64,000 nt of DNA from Abelmoschus esculentus (GCA_035048815.1 JAUCBN010000054.1:10726001-10790000); one strand, 5' to 3'. Numbered from the stretch's first letter, positions 33,556 to 46,548 are shown. Translations and numbers: made by a program. Notes: generated by a model not told the origin, from the letters alone.

Positions 33556-34714
33556 GAACGTCCACGCTCTGTCACTGTAAAAATAGAATGAAAATAGAAG
33601 GTAATTACAATCAATTAAAAGTATTTTAAAGCAAATTGTTTAATTAAAATTGTATTAGGATGTATCATGATTTTATATAAGGGAATAAATTATTGAAAAA
33701 GTATATTAAAAATATAAAATTATAAAATTACTATAATTTAATAAATATAAAATTAAATTATTAATAAAAAATAAATAAAGTATAGTGAAATTTAATACTT
33801 TTAAATGGCGTAATTGTATCCAGCACCTTAAATCCATCCCTGAGTACACATAGCCACGATAGCTAACGAAGCTAAGTTCGAGTCTAATCAGGTTTTGCTC
33901 AATCAAAATAATTATATTGAACTCGATTTAGGTTTGAGACTTAATGAGTTTAAAATTTTAGGTTCGAGTTCGTTTCAAAAATAATATTATAAGGTTTAAT
34001 TTAGGTTTGAAACTCGTTGAACTCAACTTAGATTAGTTTCGGATTTGTCTCGACTCAAATGAAAAATTTTACTATAATTTTTTAATAAAAGATGAAATCT
34101 CGTTAATTTTTTTTGTAACTGACACCTAAACAAAATTTAATATCAAAAAACTAAAAAAAGATCGTCTAAAAACTAGATTAATCCAAATAACCTAGAAATA
34201 TTCTTATGATATAAACATATAATGTCTAATTTATTTTAATTAATTTATTTTTAATGAATTTTCTCTAATTGAACCTTTCGAATTGAACTTAAATCAACTC
34301 GATTTAACTTATTAAGATCTTAAATCAAACTTTAATCGAACCGACTGTAAATAACTCGTAAACCGATCGGCTCATATCAGCCCAATAAAGCCTATCCCTT
34401 CGTTCTCTTTTTTTATTATTCTCCATCATAATAATAAGGAATTATAAATCATTATTATTTATATATAAATAGTACTAGTAATTATTGGATAAATGGCATC
34501 TTTTCCGGCCTTCTCTCCCACTCTCCTCAGTCCCTAAATCCCCAAACCCTAATCCTATCCCCGTCAACCCACGATTCCACATGAAATCTACGCACCTTAC
34601 TTCCCATCTCTCCTCCATAGTTTCTTCTCTCCACGAACCCTAACGTCGATTATCTTCTCCCTCGGTTGGTGGTATAGAGCTCTCAAACAGGAAGCTTCCG
34701 TCATTCTTTCCACC
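33556..34714. other. Bidirectional upstream region of PPR and R3H genes
   Basis: The two genes are divergent. Between them lie AT-rich DNA and a degenerate repeat at about 33860-34350 with inverted AACTCGATTTA / AAATCGAG motifs, probably an old MITE. From about 34500 the sequence is CT-rich, typical of the R3H gene's leader. No separate gene was identified. Confidence 0.5.
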
Positions 34715-37700
34715 ATGGAAGGCTCTGTGGTGGAGGATCTTGGGGCGCCGGAATCGTGGGAGGTTGCCGATTTGGACGCTACCATGAGCCGATTGATGCT
34801 CTCTTCGAACAAGGAACACAAGCCCGAATTCCATGATTCTACTTCTTCAGCTTCGGCTTCTGGTTCGTCTGATGAGAAGGTAGTTTCGGAGGATGCCATT
34901 AACCAGGTTGATCAGTTCCTCCGCGAGGCAATCCAAAACCCCCGGGAGCGCCTTTCCAGTAAGTATCTCTCATTTTTTTCTGCTTTGCAGCTAATTCTTT
35001 AGGGTTCTTGGACTTGGTGATTATTCATTGCATATTCCGTTGTTATTGTCTATCCCTATGTCTGAGCCAGTGTGTTGCTTCACTAGACATTATCCTACTA
35101 GTTGTCTAAACACATTTGATTAAGAAACGAAAATAGGGAAGGAAATAATTGTATTTTTTTGGTGCATGCGTATATGGTGTTTAATAATTAATATCCTGAA
35201 TTGCAATATTCTGGTCCAGCTTTACTTTTAATGTGCCATTACTATGGAGTACTCAACTTTGCAATGGTGCATTTGATATGCCAACATTGCAGGTGATCTT
35301 TTCATAATCTTTTTGTTCCCATGACTAGAATGAAGTTGGTGAACTTAGTAAGGATTTGCTAAGAAATTTTTAGCAGATGTCATAAAGGGAATATCGATAT
35401 TCTCGGTTTTTTATAATAGAATAAATAGATCAGCTGACCTTTAAAAGCTGGCCATTTAAGAATTTTTTGGAAGGGGTAAATAAAGTATGCATTGATTAAA
35501 AAGTTAAAAGTAGATCCTACTTGAAATTGAATAATCATATTTAGGCATTTATTCATTTGACTACTATTGTATCTTCATAGAGTGAGTGTTCTGCATCTTT
35601 CAATATTTGAGCAAGAATGTTTGTTTATACTCGTAAACTTAGATTTCTTAATTTCGTTTGTTCAGTCCTGAGGATGGAACAGGATGTTGAAAAATTTATC
35701 CGTGACCCGACACAGCAGCAATTTGAGTTTCAACAGCTGCCTACATCATATTTAAGGTTGGCTGCACATCGCATTGCACAACATTACTCATTGCAGTCGA
35801 TGGTGTTATTAGACAATAGTTTACCTGATGGTTCTGGCTCAAGAATCTGCAAGACTTCTGAATGTAGTCTTCCTCGTATCCGCCTGGCAGACATACCTGT
35901 AAATTTACCATCAGAAGACCCTGGCGTTGTTAAGGTGGCAATTAAACAGAGGACACAGAAAAGGTCTCAGCTTGTGAACAATTCAAATTCAAATTTTACG
36001 AGGTCAAATAGCTCCAAAAGTGTGGAGGAAAGAAAAGAGGAATATAACCGAGCTCGAGCAAGGATATTTAACTCTAATAGTTCTAGCAGTGGTTCTAGTG
36101 GAAAACCAGGTAGTGAACCAAGGTTGCAGGATTTTTCCTACCATGGTTCCTCAGGGATGCCAACTAAGGAAGAGAAATCTGTTACAATTGTTGCTGATGG
36201 AAATTCTGGTAGTGGTTTGATTGATTACTCTTCAAGTAGTAGTAGGTCAGCTAGAAGTAGGACAGAGAAGGAGCCAACTGGTAGGAGCAAACCGCATAAT
36301 AGGGTGGCCATTTTTCGGGATCTTGAGACTGACCGCAAGGACCCTGATTATGACAGGAACTACGATAGGTATATCCTTTATTGCAGGGTATTATATTGTC
36401 TTATTTATTGCAGGGTTTTCAAACATAGCAGGATTCATTGAATTGAATATTTTAACTCGAAAGGGAGTATCTGTTTTTCTCTCATAGAACAAGGTTTTGA
36501 ACCATTTTCAATTTTGAAGGAGTGAGTCTTGATTGCTGAGTATAGATAAATCCCTGTGTTTGTAATATTTTGTTTCCTGCCGGGTATTATATTTTCTGAT
36601 TTATTGCCAGGTGTTTCAAACATAGCTGATTCATTGAAGTTAATACTGAATGAGTCTTGATTGCTGAATCTCATTCTTTTCGTGTATAGATGCCCATTCA
36701 TATGTTTTACCACTGCTGCTCTACATTGTCATTGTCAGTCTATACTTCAAATATCTTTTTCTTCCCTTAATCATTCCAAAAAATTCTCTTTCTATGGTTC
36801 AACTTAATACGAATTTGATTCATTGTTCAATATAAGTATTGTAAGTCTGTTCTTTTATACTCATTTTCTTTGAAAAGGAATGAAAAGAGTAATTTACTTT
36901 TTGAATACAAATTGTACACTACATCTATTAATTAGAAAATTTAGGGTTAATTGGTGGAAGGAAAGTGGAAACCTTCATAATGGTGTAAGAGGAAAGGATT
37001 GATAGAACCACTGGATTTTTAACTTTTAAACTTCTTCTAACAATAAAAAGATCTGCAGTTTTTGTTTTTTTATTGTCTTACATGGTACAGAATATTTTGT
37101 TTGATCATAAATTGAGGAAAAAGATTTATTTACATAAAAGTCTTAACAATGTCAAATGTAGTTTCAATTCCACATCTGCAGGATACATAAATTGATAGAG
37201 CCACTGGATTTTTAACTTTTAAACTTCTAACAATAAAAAGATCTGCAGTTTTTGTTTTTTGTTGTTTTACATGTTACAGAATATTTTGTTTGATCATAAA
37301 TTGAGGAAAAATATTTATTTACATAAAAGTCTTAACAATGTCAAATGTAGTTTCAATTCCACATCTGCTAAGATCGAAGCTGGATTAAACTATTTTGTTT
37401 ATATTTCTATATTTTGTTTCATGTTTATAGGCTACTTAGTTATTGCAGCGCAATTTTTCTCTTCATGAGGCAAAAGTTCATATGGTGATTGTTTTTCTTC
37501 AGGTACATGCAAAGATTTGATCCTGGGTTTGGGTTCAATAGTGGACCATACGCCGTGCAGCCTATGTACACCCCTGCAATTAACTACAACTCTGAATTTC
37601 CACAACTTGGATCTACTCATCCGCCTCAGTTATCTACTGAGCATCAACCTCGTCCTCACCCGCAACATATACCTTTGCCCTGGGTGGCTCCACCAACCGC

Positions 37701-38575
37701 TACAGGAATCAGTTATGGTCATCCTGAAACAATGATGCCACCTTTCAGTCCAAATCATGTTGGCGCACGCTCCACATCTACCGTATATTTGCATTCTGCC
37801 CAGTATCCTCTTCTGCGTCCTGGAATGCCATTCATTCACCCTCATGAGCATGTTCACCAGCCTTTTTCACAGGTATAGCAACTTCACAACTTTCCTTCCT
37901 AATGTCAGTAAATGCACCCCTTTTTGTTTCTTTTTATGATGCATGCTTTGGACACATTATTTTAGCTCATAATCATTTAAGGAGTTCAAACAACATTTCT
38001 ATTTTTCATCTTCATTTGCAGCATGTGCTATGAACAACAAAAGTTCTCCCGCAATGTTTTAAATTGAATCTTTAAATTTTTAATCTATATAAGAATTTTT
38101 GTAATTATGTTTGTGTGTGATAGTACACTTTCTCTCCCCTAAACACCCCTTCTCTGCCCACTTTCCCTTCATTTCCATTCTATCTTTCTCTATCCTTATT
38201 GTACATTGATCTTCATTCAAAGATGAAAGATAGAGCAATGAACCAAACAGTAAAACCTTTTAATAAGCAAGATGCTTTCATCTAATTTTTATGCATAGTG
38301 GAACTGGTGTTATGCGCTGAAGGGATTTTCAGATATTTATTTATCTTATGGTTTCTTATTTTACTCTGGCTTGTTGTTCATTGGGTAAGACTGAGTTCCT
38401 GCATTGTCTTGGGAAAAAGTTGTGAGGAACAGGAGAGGGATAGAAAGGAACAAAAATTGAAAACAAAATTGTCTCTTTAGTTTACAGTGCTGATTTTGGT
38501 CTTTGAATCATTGAATTTATACAGCCTCATCAACAACAGCCTGATGCTAGTTTTGGATTAGCACGGCCCCAGTGA
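34715..38575 (+). CDS. R3H-SUZ domain RNA-binding protein
   Basis: Four exons, 34715-34958, 35666-36368, 37503-37872 and 38525-38575, join in frame to 455 residues. The N terminus is acidic and Ser-rich. The R3H domain (about residues 84-150) contains VEKFIRDPTQQQFEFQQLPTSYLRLAAHRIAQHY with the R-x3-H signature RLAAH. A SUZ domain follows (SVEERKEEYNRARARIF), then a long low-complexity Ser-rich part and a Pro/Gln/His-rich C terminus ending SFGLARPQ. R3H-SUZ proteins bind single-stranded nucleic acid; plant members are little studied. The last coding exon is only 51 nt. Intron 2 carries local tandem duplications. Confidence 0.9.
37001..37370. repeat. Tandem duplication in R3H intron 2
   Basis: About 180 bp starting GATAGAACCACTGGATTTTT (37001) is repeated almost exactly from 37194, both copies ending TTTCAATTCCACATCTGC. 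A few substitutions and a 3-bp deletion separate them. An earlier, less exact duplication lies at 36380-36450 against 36580-36645, with GAGTCTTGATTGCTGA also repeated. Confidence 0.9.
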
Positions 38576-39762
38576 GGGGCTTGGGCCATGCCTGCACCCT
38601 GCCAGTAAAACAATGATCTGAAACCTTTGAATCAATGTTGTGACAAATCATCTAAACGGGCTGGAGTGCCGGCAGAGACCAGGGTGAGGTGGACATGATT
38701 TTGAAGAAAATACACATCAACCTGCTCCCTCACACTCGGTTTATCTTTGAAGTTTCTGTATCTTTGGCCAAAGGTTGGAGAAGCTCATTTGGTTTTTAGC
38801 ATATTCACTGCCATTGATGATGAATAAAAGTAGATGTGGCTTATTGTTGCCAGAAATGTAATCACTCATCAATGAAGAAGGTATTGCACACTCCATTCAT
38901 GCCTATATTTCAAACCGCATTTATGTTTGTGTGTCTGTTTTAGGTTATCATCCTTATAAATGTCTCTGTTATCTCACAGCTATATGATGAATCGGGAAGA
39001 TTCTTAAGAAACGGTCAAATTGCTTCTATCCCATTAGGACTTTCAACGTGCAGCAACTCCCGTTGGCAGCAGACTGCACTATGTATCATCTAACGACTTG
39101 ACCCAGGCACATTTTGAACCTTCTGATTACTTCTATCAGCTAGTATCTGTAGTTTTGATTTACTTTCGTACACTTGTTTTTTCCTGTTATTTTGTGAGTG
39201 GAAAGCTTAGGAAAAACTAGTGTTTTCTACTGGCGACTTTGCACATCCATGCCATTGTATGTATGATAAAATGTCATATGGCCCTCTTTGAGAGCTCAAA
39301 CATGACATTGCTAATGTTACACGAGTTGTGCAGTACAACAGTTGTGCACTGAAACATATTTTTAAAACATATTTTTATAGGATCGAGTCGAATTAAGATT
39401 ATGAAATGCTAGATCTGTGGTCGTTAACATACTCTGTTGTGCACTGAAACATATTTTTATAGGATCGAGTCGAATTAAGATTATGAAATGCTAGAAGCAT
39501 ATAGATCAAATGAACAGTTGGATGCAATAAAATGGGCAGGGATTATATTGAATGGTTGAAACAAACCATTCTTCTGCATGACCAATAATTTCTCTTGCCA
39601 AATATTTCGCAAATTTTTTGTTGGTATGACTTCAGGTGTTACAATAATACACAATGTACAATCGAAAATTAAATAGACCTATACATTATTACACCAACTC
39701 TTCTCCCATGGGGGCATAAAAAACAGCCATGATGCTGTGCTGTCCGAATCCCACCCCTACTA
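38576..39762. other. R3H 3' region and convergent spacer
   Basis: The R3H gene's 3' UTR probably extends into this stretch; the minus-strand polycomb-like gene ends at 39763. A near-perfect direct duplication (GTTGTGCACTGAAACATATTTTTA...GAAATGCTAG) lies at 39341-39412 and 39437-39494. No other gene was seen. Confidence 0.55.
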
Positions 39763-42325
39763 CTAGCTGACTACCGGCACCTCCTCGAACAAAAAGTGGC
39801 TGATTATATCTTCCGAGGATTCTGTAAGACTAACAGCTTCGGCAATTCGGAGTGCCATCATGGCTTTGTATGTAGCCATATCTGCATTTTGCATCAGCAG
39901 TTGCGCCTGTTGGCGTTTGAGGATAGCTGATTCGATAGATCTGATTGCTGCTGCTCTAGATTCTTCAACTTTATCCATTGCATTCTCTTCTTCCAAAGCA
40001 TCATGTTCAGCTGCCATGGCTGCATGTATTACAAATAATACAGTCTCAGCAACAAATCTGAAATGATGTCCTATTAAATATAGGCACGGGTTGATGACAT
40101 GAAAAAACATATTTATGCATCAAAATCAGGACCAAAACTTGTAAAGTAGAGCATGACTGCTATAGTCAGAGTATAATTTACCTTGCAAGAAACTTGGTTG
40201 CTTGCCTCTTCCATGGCTGGCTTGTCGCTTAAATGACCTCCTTTTCCGTAAGAAAGGCTGCGGAACTACTGGAGCCTTCTTGACCTGATGACCCTGTTAG
40301 AATCAAACATTCATTCTGGTCATATATCTACAGGAGTAGGGTATATACAATGTTTATTGTTCTACATGCACATAAAGACACCAGAAAGAAGAGCTGGGAC
40401 ATGATCACTACTTCATTTTCGATCTCATGAAACCAACAACATTTTCCCCATCACAGCAGAAAAGATGGAGATTCTCAAAACAAAAGAAAGTTCAGAGCAA
40501 GAACAGATCAGAGAATTTTGTAAACCAGTTTACAATATGTATGATCATCATTCAAGGCCTAAAATTAGTTCAACATCAATTTGGAAAAAATGAATCACAA
40601 GTTCACAAATCTGCCACACAACCTGTCAATATGTCACTGGATGTGTAATTTATAGCAAGGAACACGATGCAATCGTTACAACAAAAGATCATTTTACCTA
40701 TGAAATGCAATTCTATGGATTCATTGCATTACACATCATAGGAATCAAAACAAGAAATAGGCCCATAAACGCTTTCAAAGCAGTATAGTTCTCCATGATA
40801 AACTTCGAACACAAGTTAGAATTTTCTTCATTCACAAAAGATGGTATATAGTACAATGATAATTCAAAGTAAATCTACAGTGATATATATCTTCTTTCAT
40901 AAAGAATATTTCCACAAAGTTTACCTGGAAAACTCTGAGGAGCGATGATCGCCTTTGCTGCCTTTTTTGCAACCAGTAAGCATGAACAGCTTCAACCACT
41001 CCCATAATACCTAGATCAGCAACGGCGGCAGTCACATTTGATTCATCATCAGGACTACAAAATAATGCCTTCTCAAAAGTATCAACCATCAACTCAAAAC
41101 AATTCTCAGTAAGATGCTCGCAACGCCCATTTCCACTAAAAAAATCAGCATTGAACTTCTTTAACCATTCCTCATCTTCTGAATCCATGTCATAGTTAGC
41201 AGTCCTCTTTGCCAAGGCTCTGGATACCTCATCACCAGCCACAGCTATATACGAATCCGGTCTTTGAAATGGCACATTGGGTTTACCATCATACCCTGAT
41301 ACTTCACAGACCCCGGGCACAGGGATCACTCTACAAGTTGAAGCAGGCACATTGCGCTCACAACATTCCTTGTAAAGATCTTTGAAAATAATCCAATCTT
41401 GACGATTAGGAAACTCAAGCTTCCAAGTATCATCCCCTGTCCAAATCATAGCTCGAGTGAAGCGGTTAAATGAAGGTGGCCTCATAAATTTACCTGCCTT
41501 CTTTGCATACTTAGTCTTATTATCCTTTTTCACTACAAGAAGCCATTCTTTTGATGCAGAGAGCTCCAATGTGACAATCACTCCTTCTTCCCTGTAACAT
41601 CTATCGGGTTCAATGATCAATATATTGGCAGAGCATTCCAATGATTCCGACTCCAACTCTAGCTTTGGCATGAAATCTGATATTGAAGAGCTCTCGTCGC
41701 TGAAGTTCGATGCGGAACCATTGCGGTTCGAACTCCTAAGCTTATTTTTAGAAACTACGGAGGAAAAAGGAATCCCATTTCTCCTACTACTAATCAAGTC
41801 AGACATTAAAGCTCCACTGGAAGCAGGGTTTCTAGATCTCATTCTCCTCAGTGAACTCCTCCTCTTCTGAATACTGCTTCGAACTATTAGTTTCGAAGCT
41901 CTACGGAGTTTATCATTTTCGAACAAGGTAGAACCAACCGGAGTCTTCGGCTCGGAATTTTCCGAAAGATTACACTTTTGAACCCCATTTCTCTTCCTTT
42001 TTCTAGTATAAACAATCCCGAACATCTTATCTACAGTGCCGCCATTGTTTGTAGATTCGGCTTCCACTTTCCTGGACCGTTTCTTTGGATTCTCTTTGTG
42101 GCCCAGTCTTTTGGGCTTCTCATTTACATCAGCCGGAGACTTATCTACTTCACTCTTTATAGTCTTTTTCACCGGGTAGTTGAATTCAGCACAGTCGTTG
42201 CCGCGCCTCTTGTGCTTTACTTCGCCGGAATCAGGCCGGAGTTGCCTCCCAGAACGAAGAACCCGGGCATCCGAGCTCTTCATCCTGCAAACCCTTGTAC
42301 TCCGTTTCATCCCCACGGAAGGCAT
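39763..42325 (-). CDS. Enhancer of polycomb-like protein
   Basis: Three exons, 42325-40925, 40293-40182 and 40070-39763, join in frame to 606 residues. The start MPSVGMKRSTRVCR and the following ARVLRSGR motif are typical of plant EPL proteins. A long basic, Lys/Arg-rich region with nuclear localisation signals (RKRKRNG, KKRSRK) precedes the conserved EPL part: NRFTRAMIWTGDDTWKLEFPNRQDW, RPDSYIAVAGDEVSRALAKRTANYDMDSEDEEWL and VAAVHAYWLQKRQQR-type sequence (VVEAVHAYWLQKRQQRR). The C-terminal exon is helical and acidic (MDKVEESRAAAIRSIESAILKRQQAQLLMQ). EPL proteins are subunits of NuA4-type histone acetyltransferase complexes. The first exon was ended at the CAG before GTAAAC. No defects are seen. 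Confidence 0.9.
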
Positions 42326-43596
42326 CGCCGCCAGGTCCCTGTAGGTAAACTCCTGCGACGCTCTTTCCTACCCCCAACTAACGAGTTGACTCAGTAACCA
42401 ACTCGACTAAAACGAGTCAAAAAGGGAAAAAAACACAACCCGAAACGCCCCCACTCAAACAGAGCAGAACGTTAACAAATAGAGATGACCCTCCATTTAA
42501 GAAGCAGATCCAGACCCATGAGTGAACCAGTTCACACAAAACCCAAAATCCACAACAACTCGGAAAAACTCAGCGTTTTGACTCGTCTACAATTATAGAG
42601 ACAAATTATACAACATCCCCCTAACAAAGATCGTTCCAATTCAAAACTAAAACTAAAATCAGACCCAGAAATTACAAACAAAAGAGATCTTAGTTCTCAA
42701 CAAAGATAAAGAGAAAAGGAAAGATCTTTAGAGAAAAGAGTGTCTCTCTCTAGAAATTTGAAGAGAGAGAAGATAGAGTTATGGCGTTTCACGTAAATCT
42801 TGTTTGTTTTGGGGGAGAGAGAGAGATGGAGGCTAGGGTTTATGATGATGTGATAAAAGAAGCCACTGAAGAGGGAAATCTGGGAAAACAGAAATCAATA
42901 TGCCGAGTGACGGGAACCGTTGATCTTAGAGATTTGTACGGTTCAGATTATTGGGTCTACAATGACTGGACCGTTTTAGCCCTCTAGTTTTAAGGCTATA
43001 TTTTACTATATATTTTTCCATTGGGTTGAGTTATGGGGGAAATTACTAAAACAGCCTTTTGATAATTATAGTAAAATGAATATCATTTATTTATTTTTAT
43101 TAAGATTATTTATCGAGTTTAAGGTAAAAAAAATAAATTTTGACATTGCGGTAATGAATTAAATAAGTTAGAAGATATACTTCTAATAAATATATGTAAC
43201 ATTTAATTCAGATTAATTAATCAAACATTTAAATAATTATTTTTTATTCTATTTGAATTAAATTAAAGAATCAAATAAAATTTAAATTATAAAATAATAC
43301 TAAAAAAACTTGAAAATTTAAAAGAGCATTATTTTTTTTAAAAAATTTGGCCTCTCATCTTTATATTTTATTCAATTTAATCATCTTACTATAATTCTTT
43401 ACAATTTTTTTCAACAATTTCTTGCTCATTTATATTATAAACAATATTAAATTTATATTATATAATCTATGTATTTTTCTTCCATTTCAGTACCATCACA
43501 AGCACTCAAGACCTCTTATTGTATACATTCAACAATTCATATGTTAGTTTTAAAATGTTACATACACATCAATCGATTAAGAAACCATGGGACATT
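42326..43596. other. EPL-like promoter region and ATX1 3' flank
   Basis: The first 460 bases, with CT repeats on the minus strand near 42735-42760, look like the EPL-like leader and promoter. A 68-codon plus-strand ORF at 42781-42987 lies antisense to it and has no family signature. From about 43000 the sequence is AT-rich without genes up to the ATX1 stop. Confidence 0.5.
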
Positions 43597-45037
43597 TTAT
43601 GCCGCGACAACAGCTTCGGTCGGCTTTGTCTCGGTTTCTGTCGGAGCATCCCAAAAGGCGGTCTTCTTTCCGGTCTTTGACACAGTTTGCAGAACCGCAT
43701 CAGGCTGGACGTTTCCCTTCACGATCACTTTCTGCTCCTTCAGATTTACTTCATATGATTCCACACCTGAAATGCATGTCTCACAATGCTTCAGAAATGT
43801 TCGAAAAAAATGGGAATTCGATTTCTACAACTATTGTTCGGAAAAAACTGATATTGTTGTATTGTTTGTATGGTTCTATATAAGTTGCTCGGTTATTTTC
43901 ACGCAAATCTGCATTGGCGTAAAAAGGGTAACGGATTAGTCTCTAGCTTCAATTCTTAGGAACCGGTCCCTATACGTAAGAGATCAAGTCTTTTCTGCTT
44001 TGCTTCAAGAACAGATTGGTAAGATCAGTCTTTTTTCTTTGGTTCGGATTTCAGAAAATGACGGAAAATGGGTTAATTGTTTGTTGACCGAACCATTTTT
44101 TCGGATGAAGAACTCCGGGGGTCATTTTTTCTGCAAAACAATTGGACTTAAACGAATCTGCTTCTCTAATCCAACGGATATAATATGCTTGCCTAGAAAG
44201 TAATTCTCACAGACACTAGCCTAAGACTATGGCTGAAGCCCGAAGCATCTGTCTACATAATTTTCGATAATTTTGAACACGGAAAGATGATCATCATAAA
44301 AGAACAACAAAGTGTTAACAAAAAGCAAGAGTTACATACAACACACCTTGCATTTTCCCCAGAACTCTCTTCACGGCTCCAACGCAGCCTTCACATGACA
44401 TACCAACCTTGAGAACAACAGTCTGCAATTCAACCAAATCGAACACAGTTTATAACATTATCAAAAGAAACCTTACAGCAGCAACGATCGAAAACCATGA
44501 ACGATGGCAAAAGGAGGCAAAAACATAGGATTAAATGGTTTTCAAATTCAACACAAATTATGGGAACCCATTCTTAAGATCTAGGTGATCCACCAACACA
44601 GGTAGAAACAATGCCATAATTCAATGAGACAAAACAACAGATACTCCAGATTACCAAAATTTAGGGATTTCTGCACAATCTATTGTGTTCAACAAGCAAA
44701 CCAATATCGTTTAAATTTGATTTCAACAACACAAAAATCAGTCAATTTCTCCCATTATCCTTGAAACCCAAAATATCAAATCAATCAGAAATTGATATAA
44801 TGATCTGAACTTGAATTAAGGTGTCATTTTAACATTTTCAACCCTAAAACTACACCAGATAACGACCCAGATCCCCAAAACCAAGAAATAAAGCTTACCC
44901 ATAGAATTTTCCCAATATATAGAAACAACAAAAGCAAATTCGGATGAACTTGAGCCAAAAGAAATGTAAAGGAATCGTAATATGATTGGAATTGGAAAAG
45001 CAAAAGCAAAAGAGAAAGAAGAAGTTACCTGAGACAT
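43597..45037 (-). CDS. ATX1: Copper chaperone ATX1
   Basis: Three exons, 45037-45029, 44422-44347 and 43766-43597, give an 84-residue cytosolic copper chaperone. The heavy-metal-associated domain starts SQTVVLKVGMSCEGCVGAVK, with the metal site M11-x-C13-x-x-C16, and continues VLGKMQGVESYEVNLKEQKV and TVSKTGKKTAFW, including the Lys-rich loop next to the metal site. Such proteins hand Cu(I) to P-type ATPases such as RAN1/HMA7 and buffer copper. The tail is short (DAPTETETKPTEAVVAA), as in ATX1 and unlike the long tail of CCH. The first coding exon is only nine nucleotides (Met-Ser-Gln) and could be missed by gene finders. A TATA-like TATATAAA lies about 80 nt upstream of the ATG. Confidence 0.93.
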
Positions 45038-45118
45038 GGCTTTAGATTTTGAAATTCAACGAGAGGAAGAGAAATCAGAAGATATTTCTGAGCCTGGGGA
45101 TGATCGAAAGGGCGGAAT

Positions 45119-45127
45119 TTTATATAA
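45119..45127 (-). promoter_or_regulatory. Likely ATX1 TATA box
   Basis: On the minus strand the sequence CTTATATAAAATT lies 82-90 nt upstream of the ATX1 ATG, with CCAATGG just upstream of it and TGACGTC (about 45185) further out. Placement is right for a core promoter; function is inferred. Confidence 0.45.
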
Positions 45128-45896
45128 GAACCATTGGTGGGCGGCGGTGGCTTGGACCATTTCTTCCATCTTCGAACGTCATGTGACGTCCAAATCAGGA
45201 CATTTTCAAACCATTCTCTACCTTTCGCTTTTGCTTTTATATGATTATATATATGGTCTATATTATTTATCTATTATATAAATTATTTTTAATTTAATTT
45301 AATAAAATTAATTAATCATTTATATGACGATATATGTCATCGACTAAACAACTAAAAGTTTAAGTAAATGAGAAGGTTAAGAATCGAATCTTCGACTAAC
45401 AAAAAGAAATGCACTCACTCTACAACTAGGCTAAACCTTTCGATTGTTTTGAATATAATATTTTTTTAATTCAATGATATATTATTCGAGTTGTGGTTTT
45501 TTGTTTATTTTTTATAGTTCTTTCAGTTTTTAAAATTTATCCTAATTAATTTATTCGTTGTTCATCTTTATTGTCTCATAAATCTATCTATGTTTACCTT
45601 CTTAAATTTGATGTTAGGGACAAAAACTAGATGAAATCAAAATTTGATGTTAGGGTAAATTTTAAAGTTTAAAAATATAAGTAAATTCATAAATAAATAA
45701 AAATAATAAAATTAAAAATAAAATACAATTATTCTTATCTATCCCACTTAACTTTGTCACTGATATTTTCTTGAGAAAAAAAAAGTAGGGAAAGGTAGCT
45801 AATATAAGATTTTTTTTCCAAACATTCCATTTTTCATTTTTTATGTTTTTTTACATATAAATGAAATTATTTTTAAATTTAGTACCTTTTCTAAAA
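45128..45896. other. ATX1 promoter side and AT-rich DNA
   Basis: After the promoter the stretch is AT-rich. At about 45377-45445 the minus strand resembles a decayed tRNA-like repeat (GCCTAGTTGTAGAGTGAGTG and GAAGATTCGATTCTTAACC). No gene was found. Confidence 0.4.
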
Positions 45897-46143
45897 AGAC
45901 GAATCTATCACGTGTATTGAATATTTTGAATATCACTGAATATTATTAAATTAATTAATAAAGATTAAAAATCTTAAGACTTAATATATAATTAATAATT
46001 ATATGTTGAGTTTATCACTTTTTTATTAATTGTATATTGAGTTTTTAAATTTTTTTAATCTCTATTAATTAATTTATTAATGTTCAACGATATTCAATAT
46101 TAATAATATTCACCTTTATTCGACACTCATTATAAAATTTTCT
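45897..46143. mobile_element. Mutator-type MITE, copy 2
   Basis: A 247-bp relative of the element at 512-774: the left end is AGACGAATCTATCACGTG and the right end ATTATAAAATTTTCT, with internal GTTCAACGATATTCAATATT motifs. The flanks TTTCTAAAA (45888-45896) and TTTTAAAAA (46144-46152) match at seven of nine positions, a decayed 9-bp duplication. It is more diverged than copy 1. Confidence 0.7.
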
Positions 46144-46184
46144 TTTTAAAAATTCGTTCGACTGACATAGTGGATTCTATAAAA

Positions 46185-46548
46185 AAGGGTAAACTACATA
46201 AATGGTCCATTGATTATACTTTAATTATTTTTTTCATCCCCTGACTATCAAATGTTATAAATTGGTTTATTGACTAATTTTTTGATATAAAGTGGTCATG
46301 TACTGTTAAAAATTGACGAGAAACTGATGTAGACGTTAACATGCTGACTTGGATAACCATCTAGCATCCCCAATCTCTATAATCCAAGTCAACATGTTAA
46401 CGTCCATATCAGTTTCTCGTCAAATTTTTAACGGTACAAGACCACTTTGTATAAAAAAATTAGTCAATAAACCAATTTATAACATTTGATAATTAAGGGA
46501 TGTAAAAGATAATTAAAGTATAATTAAGGGACCACTAAAAAAATTAGA
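46185..46548. mobile_element. Fold-back MITE flanked by an 11-bp direct repeat
   Basis: About 364 bp whose halves are reverse complements over roughly 160 bp (ATTGATTATACTTTAATTAT / ATAATTAAAGTATAATTAAG; GACGAGAAACTGAT / ATCAGTTTCTCGTC; GTTAACATG / CATGTTAAC). The 11-bp sequence ATTCTATAAAA stands on both sides (46174-46184 and 46549-46559). The left end begins AAGGGTAAACTAC, as at 47408. Non-coding; perhaps Mutator-like given the long flanking repeat. Confidence 0.75.

Noticed and set aside
42781..42987. 68-codon plus-strand ORF opposite the EPL-like leader
   Set aside because: No family signature; the sequence is explained by the leader and promoter of the minus-strand gene. Kept only as a note.
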